Notes under the pieces: model-generated
What the model saw: only the letters and a program-made list of their open reading frames with translations
The model's database searches: none
What the model was told of the DNA's origin: nothing
NCBI RefSeq assembly: GCF_002632725.1
Contig: NZ_NJAI01000001.1
Coordinates: 1,416,236-1,480,235, forward strand
DNA length: 64,000 nt
Source: Xenorhabdus hominickii
GTDB lineage: Bacteria; Pseudomonadota; Gammaproteobacteria; Enterobacterales; Enterobacteriaceae
Reading direction: 5' to 3'
Program-made: the position numbers and the translations under genes
Shown here: piece after piece, positions 11,008 to 20,968 of the stretch
How the letters are laid out: each line of letters begins with the position of its first letter
Position numbering within the stretch: the stretch's first letter is position 1

Positions 11008-11817
11008 ATGCAGTATTGGGGAAAATTATTCGGATTAATATTTGGTATCGCGTCTGGTGCTGGCTTTTGGGGGATAGTGATTGGCTTGTTGCTTGGTCAT
11101 CTACTTGACAAAGTCAGAGCACGAAATCAGGGAGCTACCACTAAAGCGCCAACCAGACAGGCACTGTTTTTTCGTAGTACTTTTCAAGTCTTGGGACACT
11201 TAACCAAGGCGAAAGGTCGGGTAACTGAAACAGATATTCAACTCGCCAGCCAATTGATGGACAGAATGCAATTGCATGGTGGGGCACGGCTTTCCGCACA
11301 ACAAGCGTTTCGTGAAGGTAAACAGCCCCAATTCCCTCTGCGTGAAACATTACGACAATTACGGCGTGCCTGTTTCGGCCGTTTCGATCTGGTTAGGATG
11401 TTTTTGGAAATTCAGTTACAAGCGGCATTTGCTGACGGTGAACTTCATCCCAATGAAAGAAAAGTTCTGTTCGTCATCGCCGAAGAATTAGGAATTTCCC
11501 GCGTTCAATTTGAACAATTCCTTGCCATGATGGAAGGGGGACGTCATTTTGGCGGCCAGTATCAGCAGCAAGGGCATTACCACGGTCATGGACAGCCACG
11601 TGCGACATTGGCGGATGCTTGTAAGGTGCTGGGTGTCAATGAACATGATGACGCCACAACCATTAAGCGGGCTTATCGAAAACTGATGAGTGAGCATCAC
11701 CCGGATAAACTGGTGGCAAAAGGTTTACCACCAGAAATGATGGAACTTGCGAAACAAAAAGCGCAGTCCATTCAAGCTGCTTATGATTTGGTTAAAAAAG
11801 AAAAAGGTTTCAAATAA
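11008..11817 (+). CDS. djlA: Co-chaperone DjlA
   Basis: DjlA is an inner-membrane J-domain protein that stimulates DnaK. With the start at 11008 (MQYWGKLFG), which matches known N-termini, it has 269 residues. A glycine-rich membrane segment spans about residues 8-29 ([20 protein letters not shown]), then comes the TerB-like central domain ([20 protein letters not shown]), a histidine and glycine rich linker, and a C-terminal J domain with the HPD motif in [17 protein letters not shown] 33 bases upstream in frame would add 11 residues without family support. The gene is divergent from lptD and convergent with rluA. Confidence 0.95.
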   Translation: MQYWGKLFGLIFGIASGAGFWGIVIGLLLGHLLDKVRARNQGATTKAPTRQALFFRSTFQVLGHLTKAKGRVTETDIQLASQLMDRMQLHGGARLSAQQAFREGKQPQFPLRETLRQLRRACFGRFDLVRMFLEIQLQAAFADGELHPNERKVLFVIAEELGISRVQFEQFLAMMEGGRHFGGQYQQQGHYHGHGQPRATLADACKVLGVNEHDDATTIKRAYRKLMSEHHPDKLVAKGLPPEMMELAKQKAQSIQAAYDLVKKEKGFK

Positions 11818-11861
11818 CCTTTAGCCATTAGCCAAAATAGCATTTGCAAAAATAGCACTCA

Positions 11862-12515
11862 TTAAAAATCAGCTTTGCATTCAAAATGCATGGGAGTGCC
11901 ATAAGCCGGATGGGTAATGAATAGCTCTTGTGCATGTAATTGCAGGCGAGGTGCCAGTTCCCTTGCCTGCGTATGGGCATAGAATCGATCGCCCAAAATA
12001 GGATTACCGAGTGCCAGCATGTGTACACGGAGCTGATGAGAGCGTCCGGTGATGGGAGCTAGTCTGACGCGTGTTGCTTGGGCTTCATATTCCAGCACTT
12101 TATATTCAGTTTGTGCGGATTTTCCCGTTTCGAAGCAGACTTTCTGTTTTGGGCGATTAGGCCAATCGCAGATCAACGGTAAATCCACCAATCCTTTTTC
12201 CTGCTCCATTTTTCCCCACACTCGCGCGATATAGACTTTTTTCGGCTCGCGTTCACGGAATTGACGTTTCAACTCCCGTTCGGCGGCTTTATTCAGGGCA
12301 ACGACCATAATACCGCTGGTGGCCATATCTAATCGATGTACTGACTCGGCGGCTGGGAATTCAGCTTGTATCCGCGTCATGATACTGTCCTTGTGATCCT
12401 CGGCTTTACCCGGCACAGAAAGTAATTCACTGGGTTTATTGACAACCATAATGTGCTCATCCTGATAAAGCACATGCAGCCAAGGATCAGTCGGGGGATT
12501 ATAAGACTCCAGCAT
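11862..12515 (-). CDS. rluA: Dual-specificity rRNA/tRNA pseudouridine synthase RluA
   Basis: RluA makes pseudouridine 746 in 23S rRNA and 32 in several tRNAs. The 217-residue form starting at 12515 (MLESYNPPTDPW) is preferred because GGGAG lies five bases before that ATG; an ATG four codons upstream (12527) has no such site. The catalytic motif HRLDMATSG (60-68) carries the nucleophile D63. ITGRSHQLRVHM and LGDRFYA are the other family signatures. The gene is downstream of rapA on the same strand, separated by 211 bp that hold a hairpin, and convergent with djlA. Confidence 0.95.
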   Translation of the reverse strand: MLESYNPPTDPWLHVLYQDEHIMVVNKPSELLSVPGKAEDHKDSIMTRIQAEFPAAESVHRLDMATSGIMVVALNKAAERELKRQFREREPKKVYIARVWGKMEQEKGLVDLPLICDWPNRPKQKVCFETGKSAQTEYKVLEYEAQATRVRLAPITGRSHQLRVHMLALGNPILGDRFYAHTQARELAPRLQLHAQELFITHPAYGTPMHFECKADF

Positions 12516-12630
12516 AGCGGCTCCCATTGCGTTGGAAAAATAATAGCATCGAAAAATAATTGAGTCGGAAAAATGACGGGGCGCATTCTATCAGCATATG
12601 GCTGACGGTGTGAGATTAATATGAGGAGCA

Positions 12631-12666
12631 TAAAACTCAGGGGCATCTCGTGGAGATAACCCCTGA
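12631..12666 (-). terminator. Hairpin between rapA and rluA, likely rapA terminator
   Basis: Read on the minus strand, TCAGGGG pairs with CCCCTGA, and inside it ATCTC pairs with GAGAT around a three-base loop, giving a 12-bp interrupted stem (12637-12666). It is followed by GTTTTATG, a short T tract. It lies about 60 bp after the rapA stop, consistent with full or partial termination before rluA. Confidence 0.6.
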
Positions 12667-12726
12667 ATTTACGACTGATTAGCGATAATTAGCTATTTAT
12701 TGATAGCTATTCACATTAATTGCTAT

Positions 12727-15636
12727 TTATTGGTGAGAAACGACCACCAAACGAATGGCATCCAGTCGCCAGTTAGCCTGATCAAGATTGAGCAGCAGAT
12801 GCTTATGCTCAGATGCAATCGCTTCCAGTTCATCATCACGGATATTCGGATTAACCGCTCTCAGGGCTTCCAGACGTGACAACTCTGCTGACAGTGCTTC
12901 ATCAGCCTCTTTCTTCGACTTCTCAATCAATTCACGTGCTTGCTCTTCAACCAAAGGCTCTGATTGTTGCAAAATAGCATGAATTTCTTTCTGCACCGCA
13001 TTCACCAGCTTACTGGCATTGTGGCGATTGATGGCATTGAGCTGACGGTTGAAACTTTCAAACTCCACCTGAGGAGCCAGATTAGTCCCTTTCAGATCCA
13101 ACAAGAGACGCAATGGTGTTGGTGGCAAGAAACGGGTCAATTGCAGGTGTTTCGGCGCTTGAGCTTCAACGACATAAATTAACTCGACCAACAGCGTACC
13201 GACTGGCAGTGCCTTGTTTTTCAGGATAGAAACTGCACAGCTTCCGGTATCCCCTGACAGGATCAAATCCAGGCCATTGCGAATGATGGGATGTTCCCAG
13301 CTCAGGAACTGAGTATCCTCGCGGGAGAGTGCTCTTTCACGGTCAAACGTAATGGAGCAGCCGTCTTTTGGCAATCCGGGGAAATCAGGTACCAGCATAT
13401 GGTCGGATGGATGCAGGGCAATAATATTGTCACTGTGATCTTCCTGATTAATGCCGATGATATCGAACAGATTCAGGGCAAAACTCACCAAATCGGTATC
13501 GTTATCTTGCGCTGCAATCTTTTCAGCCAGTTGTTGACCTTGCTCGCCACCGTTGGAATTCATCTCCAGCAAACGGTCACGGCCTTGCTCCAATTGCTGT
13601 TTAAGTTGCTCATGATGTACGCGACATTCGGCAATAAACTCATTGAAGCCAGTTTGCTCATTCGGTTTGGCAAGGAAATTCAGCAGAACTTCATAGTATT
13701 TGTCATAGATGGGGCGGCCTGTTGGGCAGGTATGTTCAAAGGCATCCAGACTTTCGTGATACCAACGCAAGAGAATGGATTGCGCAGTATTTTCCAGATA
13801 AGGCACGCTGATCTTAATATCGCGGCTTTGACCGATACGGTCCAAACGGCCGATACGCTGTTCCAGCAAATCAGGGTTAAATGGCAAGTCAAACATGACA
13901 AGCTGATTAGCGAACTGGAAGTTACGTCCTTCAGAGCCAATTTCAGAACAAAGCAGCACTTGTGCCCCTTCTTCTTCGGAGGCGAAGTAAGCGGCGGCAC
14001 GGTCGCGGTCCAGCAGGGATAAACCTTCGTGGAATACGGCACTGCGAATACCTTCGCGTTCACGCAGAACTTGTTCCAGTTGCAGAGCGGTTTCTGCTTT
14101 GGCGCAGATCACTAGCACTTTCTCGTCACGGTTTGCTGTCAAGAAACCCAGCAGCCATTCTACGCGGGGATCGAAGTTCCACCATGTGGCATTTTCCCCT
14201 TCGAACTCCTGATAGATCCGCTCTGGATAGAGCATATCTTTGGCGCGCGCTTCCACGGATTTTTTGGCCCCCATGATTTCAGAAACCTTGATTGCCGTTT
14301 GGTATTGAGCTGGCAATGGTAACTTGATTTCATGCAGTTCACGGTGTGGGAAGCCCTTAACACCACCACGGGTATTACGGAACAGCAGTCGGCTGGTACC
14401 GTGACGATCCATCAGCATGGCAATCAGTTCACGGCGAGCATTTTCGCTCTCTTCATCCTGATGACTGTTGGCGGCTTTCAGCAGCGGTTCAATATCCTGC
14501 TCGCTGATCAGTTCGACAATCAGATTTTGCTGTTCATCACTCAGGGTTTTACCGGACAGCAATAACGTGACGGCATCCGCAACGGGACGATAATTCTGCT
14601 GTTCATCAATGAATGCCTGATAATCGTGAAAACGATTTGGGTCTAGCAGGCGCAGACGGGCAAAGTGACTTTCTTGGCCTAACTGCTCAGGTGTCGCTGT
14701 CAGTAGCAGAACAGAAGGGATCTGCTCGGCTAATTGTTCGATAACCTGATATTCGCGACTTGGTGCTTTTTCGCTCCATTCCAGATGGTGAGCTTCATCC
14801 ACCACCATCAAATCCCAACTCGCTTCCAGCAGAAGTTCAAAGCGTTGCTTATTGCGGCGCACAAAATCCAGAGAACAGATAACCAGTTGCTCTGTTTCAA
14901 ATGGATTATCGCTGTCGTGAAGCGCTTCGGTATATCGGCCATCATCAAACAGCGAAAAGCGCAGATTGAATCGGCGCAGCATTTCTACTAACCATTGGTG
15001 TTGCAGACTATCAGGTACGATGATCAGCACACGCTCAGCCCGACCTGCCATCAATTGCTGATGAATAATCATGCCGGCTTCAATGGTTTTACCCAGACCA
15101 ACTTCATCAGCCAGCAACACACGAGGTGCATGGCGTTTACCCACTTCATTGGCAATATGGAGCTGATGAGGGATTAAACTGGCACGGATGCCCCGCAGCC
15201 CACTTTCTGCCAGACCAAATTGTTCGCTCTGGTGTTTACGGGCGCGAAAACGCAGTGCAAAGCGATCCATGCGGTCAATTTGACCGGCAAACAGACGATC
15301 CTGCGGCTTATTAAACGTCAGTTTGCTATCCAGAAAAACTTCCCGCAGGCAGGTATTTTCTTCTTCAGTGTCCAGACGAGTACCGACGTAGATCAGCAGG
15401 CCATTATCTTGCTGAACGTCATCGATCTTGAGTTTCCAGCCCTCGTGACTGGTCACGGTATCACCCACATTAAACATCACTCGGGTAATGGGGGAGTCAT
15501 TGCGTGCGTAAAGGCGGTTTTCTCCGCTGGCAGGGAAAAGCAACGTCACCATGCGCGCATCAAGCGCCACGACCGTTCCTAATCCAAGTTCGCTTTCTGT
15601 ATCGCTTATCCAGCGTTGACCAAGAGTAAATGGCAT
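12727..15636 (-). CDS. rapA: RNA polymerase-associated ATPase RapA (HepA)
   Basis: This 969-residue Swi2/Snf2-family ATPase binds RNA polymerase and promotes recycling of stalled enzyme. After an N-terminal Tudor-like region ([18 protein letters not shown]), the helicase motifs appear: Walker A in [14 protein letters not shown] (about 175-188), DEAHHLEW (about 279), LLLTATP, and the second RecA lobe with [13 protein letters not shown] and [10 protein letters not shown]. The length equals the E. coli protein (968). The C-terminal domain is intact and ends [12 protein letters not shown]. It lies between rluA and polB, all minus strand, as in E. coli. Confidence 0.97.
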   Translation of the reverse strand: MPFTLGQRWISDTESELGLGTVVALDARMVTLLFPASGENRLYARNDSPITRVMFNVGDTVTSHEGWKLKIDDVQQDNGLLIYVGTRLDTEEENTCLREVFLDSKLTFNKPQDRLFAGQIDRMDRFALRFRARKHQSEQFGLAESGLRGIRASLIPHQLHIANEVGKRHAPRVLLADEVGLGKTIEAGMIIHQQLMAGRAERVLIIVPDSLQHQWLVEMLRRFNLRFSLFDDGRYTEALHDSDNPFETEQLVICSLDFVRRNKQRFELLLEASWDLMVVDEAHHLEWSEKAPSREYQVIEQLAEQIPSVLLLTATPEQLGQESHFARLRLLDPNRFHDYQAFIDEQQNYRPVADAVTLLLSGKTLSDEQQNLIVELISEQDIEPLLKAANSHQDEESENARRELIAMLMDRHGTSRLLFRNTRGGVKGFPHRELHEIKLPLPAQYQTAIKVSEIMGAKKSVEARAKDMLYPERIYQEFEGENATWWNFDPRVEWLLGFLTANRDEKVLVICAKAETALQLEQVLREREGIRSAVFHEGLSLLDRDRAAAYFASEEEGAQVLLCSEIGSEGRNFQFANQLVMFDLPFNPDLLEQRIGRLDRIGQSRDIKISVPYLENTAQSILLRWYHESLDAFEHTCPTGRPIYDKYYEVLLNFLAKPNEQTGFNEFIAECRVHHEQLKQQLEQGRDRLLEMNSNGGEQGQQLAEKIAAQDNDTDLVSFALNLFDIIGINQEDHSDNIIALHPSDHMLVPDFPGLPKDGCSITFDRERALSREDTQFLSWEHPIIRNGLDLILSGDTGSCAVSILKNKALPVGTLLVELIYVVEAQAPKHLQLTRFLPPTPLRLLLDLKGTNLAPQVEFESFNRQLNAINRHNASKLVNAVQKEIHAILQQSEPLVEEQARELIEKSKKEADEALSAELSRLEALRAVNPNIRDDELEAIASEHKHLLLNLDQANWRLDAIRLVVVSHQ

Positions 15637-15855
15637 AAATTTTGGCTCAGTTTTCTGTTAGACAATATTATTTATGGTTGCAGGATGGCTGCTTTTGTTG
15701 GATATCGATCATCATTGGTTATCGATAGGAATAGTTTTCAATAGCACTTTACAGCTCCCGTTTTTTAATAACGGGGGTCACAAAAGTACCGTTGCCCATT
15801 AGAGGGGCGATATGTTAATTGATGCTGAGCAAGTCGTCACCTGCAAAAATGTCCA

Positions 15856-18204
15856 TTATTCAAAAGAGATGCTCATTTGCCCTGTTAGCAAGGTCATAAA
15901 ATCGTCTTGAATAAATGGCAGAATCGCATCGGCAATCGGCATCAATTGCTTATTGATATAATGCTCATAATCTGGCGGAGAAGTCTGATTTTCTAACGGT
16001 TCGGGTCCGGATTGGGTGATTATGTAGTTGATCCAACCACCATTTTGGTATTGTAGTGGACGATTATGCTGTTGATTATATTCATCCGCTAAACGCGCAG
16101 CTTTGACATGGGGAGGAACATTGCGTTGATAATCAGATAACTTGCGACGCAGTCGTTTACGATAAACAAGACGGTCATCAAATTTACCTGCTTGTGTTTG
16201 GGCGATATACTCGCGGATGTAATTTTGATAGGGTTGCTGATGAAAAATCAGGCTATACAGCGTCTTCTGAAATATTTGTGCAAGTGGCGTCCAGTCAGTT
16301 CTCACCGTTTCCAATCCTTTGAAAATGACCTTATCACCACTTAATCCGGCATAGCGTTTTTTGCTGCCTTGTTCCGTACCTCGCACCGTTGGCATCAAAA
16401 AGCGCCGATAGTGCGTTTCAAATTCCAACTCAAGTGTGCTTGCAAGATTAAATTCAGTTTTGAGATGGTTTTTCCACCACTGGTTGACAAATTGTGTCAG
16501 AAAATGACCGATTTTACTGGCTTCTTCTTCAGAGTGAGGTTGTTTCAGCCAGACAAATGTTGAATCCGTATCGCCATAAATCACTTGATAGCCCTGTGAT
16601 TCGATTAACTCACGGGTTTGGTGCATGATTTTGTGCCCACGCATCGTAATTGATGAGGTTAGGCGTGAATCAAAAAAGTGGCAGCCAGAAGCACCGAGCA
16701 CACCATAAAACGCATTCATAATAATTTTCAGAGCTTGGGAAAGTGGTGCGTTTTGTTGCTTTTTAGCTTTGTCTCTTTCAAGCCAAATTTGAGTGACAAT
16801 ATCCGGCAGACAATGCTGTGTACGGGAGAAAAATGCCTGACGAAAACCGGGTATGGCGTGTTCACTGTCGGGATGCGCGAGTCCCTCGACCATCCCTACG
16901 GGGTCAATCAGAAACGTGCGGATAATGGACGGGTAGAGACTCTTATAATCCAGCACCAGCACAGAATCATATAGCCCGGGAAAAGAATCCATCACGAAAC
17001 CGCCGGGACTACTATCATCAACATAAGTAGGCAAAACGGGCGCGACATAGCCAATACGGTGCATTCTCGGCATATAAAGATGAGTGAATGCTGCTACTGA
17101 CCCTCCACTGCGATCTACGGCCAATCCGGTGACTGTGGCACGCTCTAATAAGAACGCCATCAAATCCACTTTCTCAAAAATACGGTTGACCAGAATACAG
17201 TCCTGCAAATTATAGCGGGCAAGGGCGGGTTTATCCTCCTGAAAACGGCGATTGATTTCATCCATCCGGTCATAAGGATTATCAAGGGCTTTTCCTTCTC
17301 CCAATAATTCCTGTGCCACATATTCAAGGCTGAATGAAGGGAAATTCCACGTTGCGGTTTTCAGCGCTTCAATACCGTCAATAATCAAACGGCCTTCAAC
17401 CGAGGCAAAAAAGTGCCCCGGCTTAAAGCCGTGTTCACGCCATTCGAGCACACCATTATTGCGGCCGAATCTCAATGGCACGTTATAGCGTTCGGCATGG
17501 GTCTGTAGCACTCTTAAATCAAACTGAATCAGATTCCAACCAATAATGGCATCAGGGTCGTAGTGTGCCAGCCATTCATTGAGCTTTTCCAACATCAGTG
17601 GGCGGCTGGCGACATATTCCAGTTTGAAATTGAGATCCTGTCGGTTACCATTTTCAGGGCCTAACATAAATACGGTTTTCTCGCCGCATCCGGCTAAGCC
17701 AATGGAATATAGCTCCCCATTCTGGCTGGTTTCGATATCCAGCGACACCCATTTCAGATTAGGGCGATAAGTAGGATTGGGTTTCATCTGATAACTTCCA
17801 TCCGGTTTTTGGTTAAACCAAACGGGCGCTGTAATAAAACGTTCCATCATAAATCGATCAGGTGGACGGATATCAGTTTCGTAAAGTGGGATACCTTGTT
17901 CTTTGAGCGTTTTTTCCAGGTGTTGTAATTGGCGATACTGCAAGCAATATAAAGCAATCACGGTTTGGCGATTGAAATCTTTCAATGGCAGCGGCTTTAA
18001 TTCACAATTCCGCTCTTGGTCGATGAGATGCCTTACCTTTTGTAAACTATGCTGAGGGATAAAAGCCACTGCTTTTTGATAGGGAATGGTAATACGACGT
18101 GTACCCGTCTCCGCCGCTAACCAATACACTAATTCAATACCAGATGGGGTATCTTTCCAGTGGCGAGTGAGAATAAAACCTTGTTCAGCGTAATTTTCTT
18201 GCAT
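15856..18204 (-). CDS. polB: DNA polymerase II
   Basis: This 782-residue family B DNA polymerase acts in replication restart and translesion synthesis and is SOS-induced in E. coli. The 3'-5' exonuclease domain shows Exo [12 protein letters not shown] and Exo [13 protein letters not shown]. The polymerase domain holds motif A ([14 protein letters not shown]), motif B ([15 protein letters not shown]) and motif C ([11 protein letters not shown]), all with intact aspartates. The length matches E. coli Pol II (783). A LexA box was not located. The 219 bp between polB and rapA contain CCCGTT/AACGGG (about 15757-15776), a weak hairpin without a T tract. Confidence 0.97.
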   Translation of the reverse strand: MQENYAEQGFILTRHWKDTPSGIELVYWLAAETGTRRITIPYQKAVAFIPQHSLQKVRHLIDQERNCELKPLPLKDFNRQTVIALYCLQYRQLQHLEKTLKEQGIPLYETDIRPPDRFMMERFITAPVWFNQKPDGSYQMKPNPTYRPNLKWVSLDIETSQNGELYSIGLAGCGEKTVFMLGPENGNRQDLNFKLEYVASRPLMLEKLNEWLAHYDPDAIIGWNLIQFDLRVLQTHAERYNVPLRFGRNNGVLEWREHGFKPGHFFASVEGRLIIDGIEALKTATWNFPSFSLEYVAQELLGEGKALDNPYDRMDEINRRFQEDKPALARYNLQDCILVNRIFEKVDLMAFLLERATVTGLAVDRSGGSVAAFTHLYMPRMHRIGYVAPVLPTYVDDSSPGGFVMDSFPGLYDSVLVLDYKSLYPSIIRTFLIDPVGMVEGLAHPDSEHAIPGFRQAFFSRTQHCLPDIVTQIWLERDKAKKQQNAPLSQALKIIMNAFYGVLGASGCHFFDSRLTSSITMRGHKIMHQTRELIESQGYQVIYGDTDSTFVWLKQPHSEEEASKIGHFLTQFVNQWWKNHLKTEFNLASTLELEFETHYRRFLMPTVRGTEQGSKKRYAGLSGDKVIFKGLETVRTDWTPLAQIFQKTLYSLIFHQQPYQNYIREYIAQTQAGKFDDRLVYRKRLRRKLSDYQRNVPPHVKAARLADEYNQQHNRPLQYQNGGWINYIITQSGPEPLENQTSPPDYEHYINKQLMPIADAILPFIQDDFMTLLTGQMSISFE

Positions 18205-18256
18205 GATCTTCTTGAATAGTATTTCTGCAACATTTTTGTTTTAAGGCCAAAAAAAC

Positions 18257-18384
18257 ATATGCCCAATGGATTTCAAGATGCAGCACCGTGACAAGGGAAC
18301 GAATCGCCAGGAGCATAGCAATCTATGTGACTGGGGTGAGTGAGCGTAGCCAACAAAACGGCAACTTGAAAGACGACGGGTATA
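18257..18384. repeat. Full-length ERIC element
   Basis: This 128-bp imperfect palindrome has ends ATATGCCCAATGGATTTC and GAAAGACGACGGGTATAT. The interior GAACGAATCGCCAGGAGC, the GTGACTGGGGTGAGTGAGCG block and AGCCAACAAAACGGCAACTT correspond to the enterobacterial repetitive intergenic consensus (about 127 bp). It is located between the polB start and the accessory gene at 18476, and marks the left edge of the accessory block. Confidence 0.85.
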
Positions 18385-18475
18385 TCAACATAGTGGCGAA
18401 TAATGACCTTAATCATAGCAGTAATAATGGTTATTTATACAGTTATTTTTTGGAAAAGCCAGAACATGAGGTATC

Positions 18476-19885
18476 ATGATGAAAAATGAATTGACAAAAA
18501 AACAATCTGAATTACTCGAGAGTTTTAATAAAGAAGAATTGCTTGAAATTATTCATGCATTAATCAGAAATAACCCTCTGGCTAAGACCACGCTTGTCAG
18601 TGGGTATCTGCTGGAACCGAAAGATATTCTGAAACTGATTGATAAAGAATATAAAAAACGTACCAAGAGCAAACGATTTTTTGATTATTACGAAACGGAT
18701 ATCTTTTTCAAAGAGCTGCATAACTATATGTCCGTACTTTTGGACCGGGTTATTTCGCTAGAGCCTGTTGAATCAGAAGCATTACTAGCCCATATGCTAC
18801 AAGATTTTGAACGCTTGAGTGAAACCAAAGACACATCCAGTGGCGGTTGGCAGGATTATTATTACTACCTTGTCGAATCTTGGATTAAGGCATTATCTCT
18901 GCAAAAGGAGAGTGATAATGCCATACTGGCAAACAAGATTTTCAAATTTTTACAGGGCGAGTATTATTTTCCCATCTCTTTATTGGGTGATTATAAATCT
19001 GTTTTGGGCCTTGAAATCCTTCGTCAGGTAAGGGATCTCTTCTCTCAGCACGAAAAAGATTATGAAGCATTGGAATTGAGTTACGCCCTCAAAGATACTG
19101 ATTTCTTTAAAATGTATCTTGAGAAGAAAAAAGAATTTTTATATCCCCAATATTATCTTGGCTATGCCGAATTGTTGATTGAAGATATCAGGTCGGATGA
19201 AGCTATTGTATTGCTGGAAAACCTCAAGAAAAAAGAAAAAAAACTGCCAACTGAATTCAGTAATATGATGATGGAGTTATTGATTAAAGCCAATCTTGAA
19301 GAAGGCAAAAAAGAAGAGGCTAAACAACATTGTATTGAGGCATTCAAGAATAACTATCACCATAAATTTTATGAGTTATATGCAAGTACTCTTGATAAGA
19401 GTGAACAAAATGATGCAATGACTTTGTTTTTGGATATAGCCAAGCAAGATAAGGAAAATGAATTATATTACTTATTATTTTTAATCTCTGTGGAAAGGTT
19501 TGATCTAATCAATAATTATGTTTTGAACTTGGGAAAAGATAGCGCCATAAAAATGACTGAGCTTCCGCCTAAAGTGATGAGGGATGCTTCACATTCACTG
19601 TATCAAAAAGATTTTCCTCTTGCTGCAACGCTCTTAAGGCGTGAACTTGTTGAAGATGTGCTTAGTCGTGCCGTGAGTAAATATTATAAGTACGCTGTTT
19701 CAGATCTTAAGAAAAGTTTGGATTATGGAGAAAAGATACAAAGTGCAGAAGGCATTGCTTCTAATCAAGCTTATTTGACCACCCTCTATGAGAACCATAA
19801 AAGAAAAAGCGCATTCTGGTCTTTAGTGGAAGAAAAAATTAAAGGTATTTCCATTGGAAAAGAGGGAATTGATTATGGTAATTAA
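18476..19885 (+). CDS. DUF6880-like protein of unknown function
   Basis: This is a 469-residue soluble protein without signal peptide or membrane segment, rich in lysine, glutamate and leucine and probably all alpha-helical with TPR-like helical pairs (for example YAELLIEDIRSDEAIVLLENL and MMELLIKANLEEGKKEEAK). The C-terminal pattern, YYKYAVSDLKK followed by a spacer and NHKRKSAFWSLVEEK, resembles the end of DUF6880-family proteins (HGRKSGFW-type motif), and the middle GGWQDYYYYLVE sits where those have a conserved aspartate/serine stretch. That assignment is from memory, not a search. The start is preceded by GAGGTATC. The gene is AT-rich, has an ERIC element upstream and has no counterpart at this place in E. 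coli. Function is unknown. Confidence 0.7.
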   Translation: MMKNELTKKQSELLESFNKEELLEIIHALIRNNPLAKTTLVSGYLLEPKDILKLIDKEYKKRTKSKRFFDYYETDIFFKELHNYMSVLLDRVISLEPVESEALLAHMLQDFERLSETKDTSSGGWQDYYYYLVESWIKALSLQKESDNAILANKIFKFLQGEYYFPISLLGDYKSVLGLEILRQVRDLFSQHEKDYEALELSYALKDTDFFKMYLEKKKEFLYPQYYLGYAELLIEDIRSDEAIVLLENLKKKEKKLPTEFSNMMMELLIKANLEEGKKEEAKQHCIEAFKNNYHHKFYELYASTLDKSEQNDAMTLFLDIAKQDKENELYYLLFLISVERFDLINNYVLNLGKDSAIKMTELPPKVMRDASHSLYQKDFPLAATLLRRELVEDVLSRAVSKYYKYAVSDLKKSLDYGEKIQSAEGIASNQAYLTTLYENHKRKSAFWSLVEEKIKGISIGKEGIDYGN

Positions 19886-20001
19886 TCTGCTGGATTGTGA
19901 ATAAATTCAAAATTGCCTTTTTCGATTGATGTGGATTGATAAGCGGGAGAGGCAGTTTTTTACCGAGCATGATATTCAATTCATTTATAACCTGATGAAA
20001 A

Positions 20002-20457
20002 TTACCTTTCCACGATAATTTCAGCTAGCATTTCTTCATACTTTTCACAATAACCGGTTTCTATAAAACCAAAGCGTTGATAGAATAATTTGTGACGTTC
20101 GCTAGTTTCGTCATAACAAACAGAAATCTTGTAGCAATCAGTTTGTTGCTTCATTTCATCCAGTAATAATGTCATCGCAGTACTTCCAATACCCTGATTT
20201 TGGAACGATTTATCAATCATCATCCGATATAGATTATATTCATTGGGTTTTCCTTCACTCACACAACGCTCATACATTGCAAAACCGACTATCTCTTCAC
20301 CAAAACAGATTACTCTCGGTTTACAATATTCATTAAAATGTGATTCGGCAATCGACTCTGAGTTTGGGGCGACGAAATTCTCTTGTCCAGGCTCAACTTC
20401 AAGAGACATTACATCTTTATAATTGTTCTTATCAACATCAATTAAATATACATTCAT
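20002..20457 (-). CDS. GNAT family N-acetyltransferase
   Basis: This 151-residue protein has the single GNAT fold. Motif A is MIDKSFQNQGIGSTAM, with the acetyl-CoA pyrophosphate loop Q-N-Q-G-I-G; the preceding strand is VGFAMYERCVSEGKPNEYNL and the C-terminal part is LFYQRFGFIETGY. The arrangement (PNSESIAESHFN near the N-terminus, GFAMY, then RxMID and QGxG) resembles polyamine acetyltransferases of the BltD/SpeG group, so spermidine or a related amine is a possible substrate; this is inference. It is a lone gene on the minus strand in the accessory block and has no E. coli counterpart here. Confidence 0.85.
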   Translation of the reverse strand: MNVYLIDVDKNNYKDVMSLEVEPGQENFVAPNSESIAESHFNEYCKPRVICFGEEIVGFAMYERCVSEGKPNEYNLYRMMIDKSFQNQGIGSTAMTLLLDEMKQQTDCYKISVCYDETSERHKLFYQRFGFIETGYCEKYEEMLAEIIVER

Positions 20458-20968
20458 TATTAGCCTATTTGTTTTTTAAGATGTATTATTTTTAATCTAT
20501 ATAATTAAGGTGCGGAAGATACTTTGATAAAAATCATTTTCGTTCATTAATTCAAAAAGTCTATCTAAAATTAGCCAGTTTTGATACAAGTTTCCACGTA
20601 GCAACAAAAGTAAGTTGTGATATCCGGTAAAAATAAAAAAACACTCTGTTGTAGGGTATCTAACGTACAAGAAGGGAAACTCACGAACGGATTGGCAAAA
20701 ATCATGGACTTGATCTATTATTTTTATCCGTTATTTGTAAATTACAGAAAGAGAGTGGGATTTATTGAGTCAATTATTATTTATAATGTATTTAGTTATA
20801 CCTTGGTAATGTTAACCGATTTAAATTACTTCAAATAAATTTAAATTATTATGAATTAAGTATTATCCTCATTGTATTTAATTGCCTTTTTCTATAGTTT
20901 TTATGGAGTGATATGTTTACTGAAGTTTTTATGGAAAAATGAGTGTTAATTGCAAATGGTAAATCGCG
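20458..20968. other. AT-rich intergenic region without a convincing gene
   Basis: This 511-bp AT-rich stretch separates the GNAT gene from the divergent glycosyltransferase and should hold both promoters. A 73-codon frame at 20617-20838 has an odd composition and no ribosome binding site and is not supported. A nine-codon frame (20913-20942, MFTEVFMEK) has GGAG four bases upstream of its ATG and ends 26 bp before the glycosyltransferase; it could be a leader or chance. Confidence 0.4.

Noticed and set aside
13291..14022. Long plus-strand open frame opposite rapA (243 codons)
   Set aside because: Antisense shadow of a well-conserved gene, as are the other long frames opposite rapA, polB, lptD and recC.
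15757..15776. Hairpin CCCGTT/AACGGG between polB and rapA as a terminator
   Set aside because: Stem is short and no T run follows on the minus strand, so it was mentioned only as a weak possibility.
19886..20001. Possible terminator between the DUF6880-like gene and the GNAT gene (TTGCCT...AGGCAG)
   Set aside because: The pairing arms are short and the loop is over 30 bases, so this is not a credible hairpin.
20617..20838. 73-codon frame in the gap upstream of the membrane glycosyltransferase
   Set aside because: No ribosome binding site, no recognisable similarity, odd composition; not supported as a gene.
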